Origin: Treponema sp.
GTDB lineage: Bacteria > Spirochaetota > Spirochaetia > Treponematales > Treponemataceae
Assembly (NCBI GenBank): GCA_017390125.1
Contig: JAFPCT010000026.1
Location: 1 to 6,255 of the forward strand
DNA length: 6,255 nucleotides
Direction: 5' to 3'
Below are positions 5,362 through 6,255 of this stretch, piece by piece. A model generated the notes under the pieces. The model was not told where the DNA came from, ran no database searches, and saw only the letters and a program-made list of their open reading frames with translations. The translations under genes and the position numbers were made by a program. Numbering within the stretch: the stretch's first letter is position 1; the number at the start of each line of letters is the position of its first letter.

Positions 5362-6255
5362 ATGGAAAAGACGATGCGCTCAACAAAAGCAATAATTTTC
5401 TCAGACAATTTACGGCATAATATAAGCGAAATAAAAAGAAACCTTAAACCGGGAGTGAAACTGTGCTGCGCAGTAAAGGCTGACGGCTACGGAAACGGCG
5501 GTGTGAACGCAGCGAAAATTGCAGAAGAAGCCGGTGCAGAATATCTTGCTGTCGCCACACCGGAAGAAGGTCTGGAGCTCCGTGAAAACGGCATAAAGAC
5601 AAAGCTCCTGCTCCTTTCTCCATGCACCAGGGAAGAGATGCCTCTTGTTACGGAAAACAGCATAACGCCTCTTGTATTTGATGAAGAAGTGATCGCACTT
5701 TTGGACAGGCAGGCTGAAAAAAGCGGAAAAGACACTCAGGACGTATTTCTTGCAGTAGACACCGGAATGGGAAGAATCGGCTGCCTTCCGGAAGAAAGCG
5801 CCGGAACAGCAAAAAAAATCGCCTCCTCAAAGCATCTTCACCTTGCAGGAATGATCACTCATTTCGCCGTCAGCGACAGCATTACGGAAGAAAACATCGA
5901 ATACACCAGGATGCAGGCCGCCTCATTCAAAAAAGCAGCGGACAGCGTCCGGGATTCCGGAATTCAGCCGGGAATCCTTACCTGCTCTGCAAGCGCCGCC
6001 GCAATAGCCATGCCGGAATTCCAGTTTGACATGGTACGCCCGGGAATCATCCTTTACGGATACTATGCAGACGAAGTTACAGAAGAATACCTCCGCTCAA
6101 AGGGAATCAGTTTTTCACTCAAACCGGTCATGCAGTTTGAGACCTCTGTCTGCGCAATAAGGCGCTTCACACCGGGAAGATCAGTATCATACGGAAGAAC
6201 CTGGAAATGCACTGAAGAAACGGATATAGCCGTTCTTCCTGCAGGATACGCAGAC
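5362..6255 (+). CDS. alr: Alanine racemase, 3' end outside the window
   Basis: This PLP-dependent enzyme interconverts L- and D-alanine and supplies D-Ala for peptidoglycan. The frame is open to the window edge: 298 residues of a family usually about 360-380 long. K39 in AVKADGYGNG is the PLP-binding lysine, at the same number as in the Geobacillus enzyme. DTGMGRIG (133-140, R138), THFAVSDS (166-173), MVRPGIILYG (224-233, R226), VSYGRTW (275-281) with the expected catalytic Y277, and LPAGYAD (292-298) follow in the normal order. The first in-frame ATG (5362) lies five bases after the folC stop. A second ATG at 5374 has a GGAAAAG stretch shortly before it and is an alternative start. No strong Shine-Dalgarno is seen for 5362, so coupling to folC translation is likely. 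All motifs in the visible part are intact. Confidence 0.95.
   Translation, partial: MEKTMRSTKAIIFSDNLRHNISEIKRNLKPGVKLCCAVKADGYGNGGVNAAKIAEEAGAEYLAVATPEEGLELRENGIKTKLLLLSPCTREEMPLVTENSITPLVFDEEVIALLDRQAEKSGKDTQDVFLAVDTGMGRIGCLPEESAGTAKKIASSKHLHLAGMITHFAVSDSITEENIEYTRMQAASFKKAADSVRDSGIQPGILTCSASAAAIAMPEFQFDMVRPGIILYGYYADEVTEEYLRSKGISFSLKPVMQFETSVCAIRRFTPGRSVSYGRTWKCTEETDIAVLPAGYAD

Overview
The window holds seven protein-coding units, five complete or edge-cut genes and two fragments that meet at a sharp junction near base 783. From about base 785 to the end, gene content and style suggest a host-associated spirochaete of the Treponema type. The genes there are cca, a DUF5718-like protein, trpS, folC and alr, packed tightly, with about 50% GC by hand count over 781-1260. 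The assignment to Treponema rests on family resemblance from memory and is an inference. Bases 1-780 look different: about 40% GC by hand count, and a glucosaminidase plus amidase lysin of the kind common in phages and integrative elements of gut Firmicutes (Lachnospiraceae-like).

Layout: (1) 1-784, the 3' part of a two-domain cell-wall hydrolase, open at the window edge and cut just before its last catalytic glutamate. (2) 782-785, the junction. (3) 785-1858, a CCA-adding tRNA nucleotidyltransferase lacking roughly its first 115-120 residues. (4) 1860-2015, a 51-residue small ORF. (5) 2020-2862, a DUF5718-like protein with residues reminiscent of the fumarylacetoacetate hydrolase (FAH) core. 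(6) 2859-3938 on the minus strand, trpS, whose stop overlaps the previous stop by 4 bases. (7) An 89-bp divergent promoter region. (8) 4028-5356, folC. (9) 5362-6255, alr, running off the window.

Genes 3-5 lie head to tail with gaps of 1 and 4 bases and probably form one transcript. folC and alr, 5 bases apart, form a second unit transcribed away from trpS. The functions are housekeeping: tRNA 3'-end maturation, tryptophan charging, folate glutamylation and D-alanine supply for peptidoglycan. No RNA gene, CRISPR array, insertion sequence or convincing terminator was seen. The only long gene-free stretch is the 89-bp trpS/folC region.

The two most notable points are the abrupt lysin/cca join, more likely a chimeric assembly or recent rearrangement than a functional fusion, and the folC promoter, whose position predicts a leaderless mRNA.
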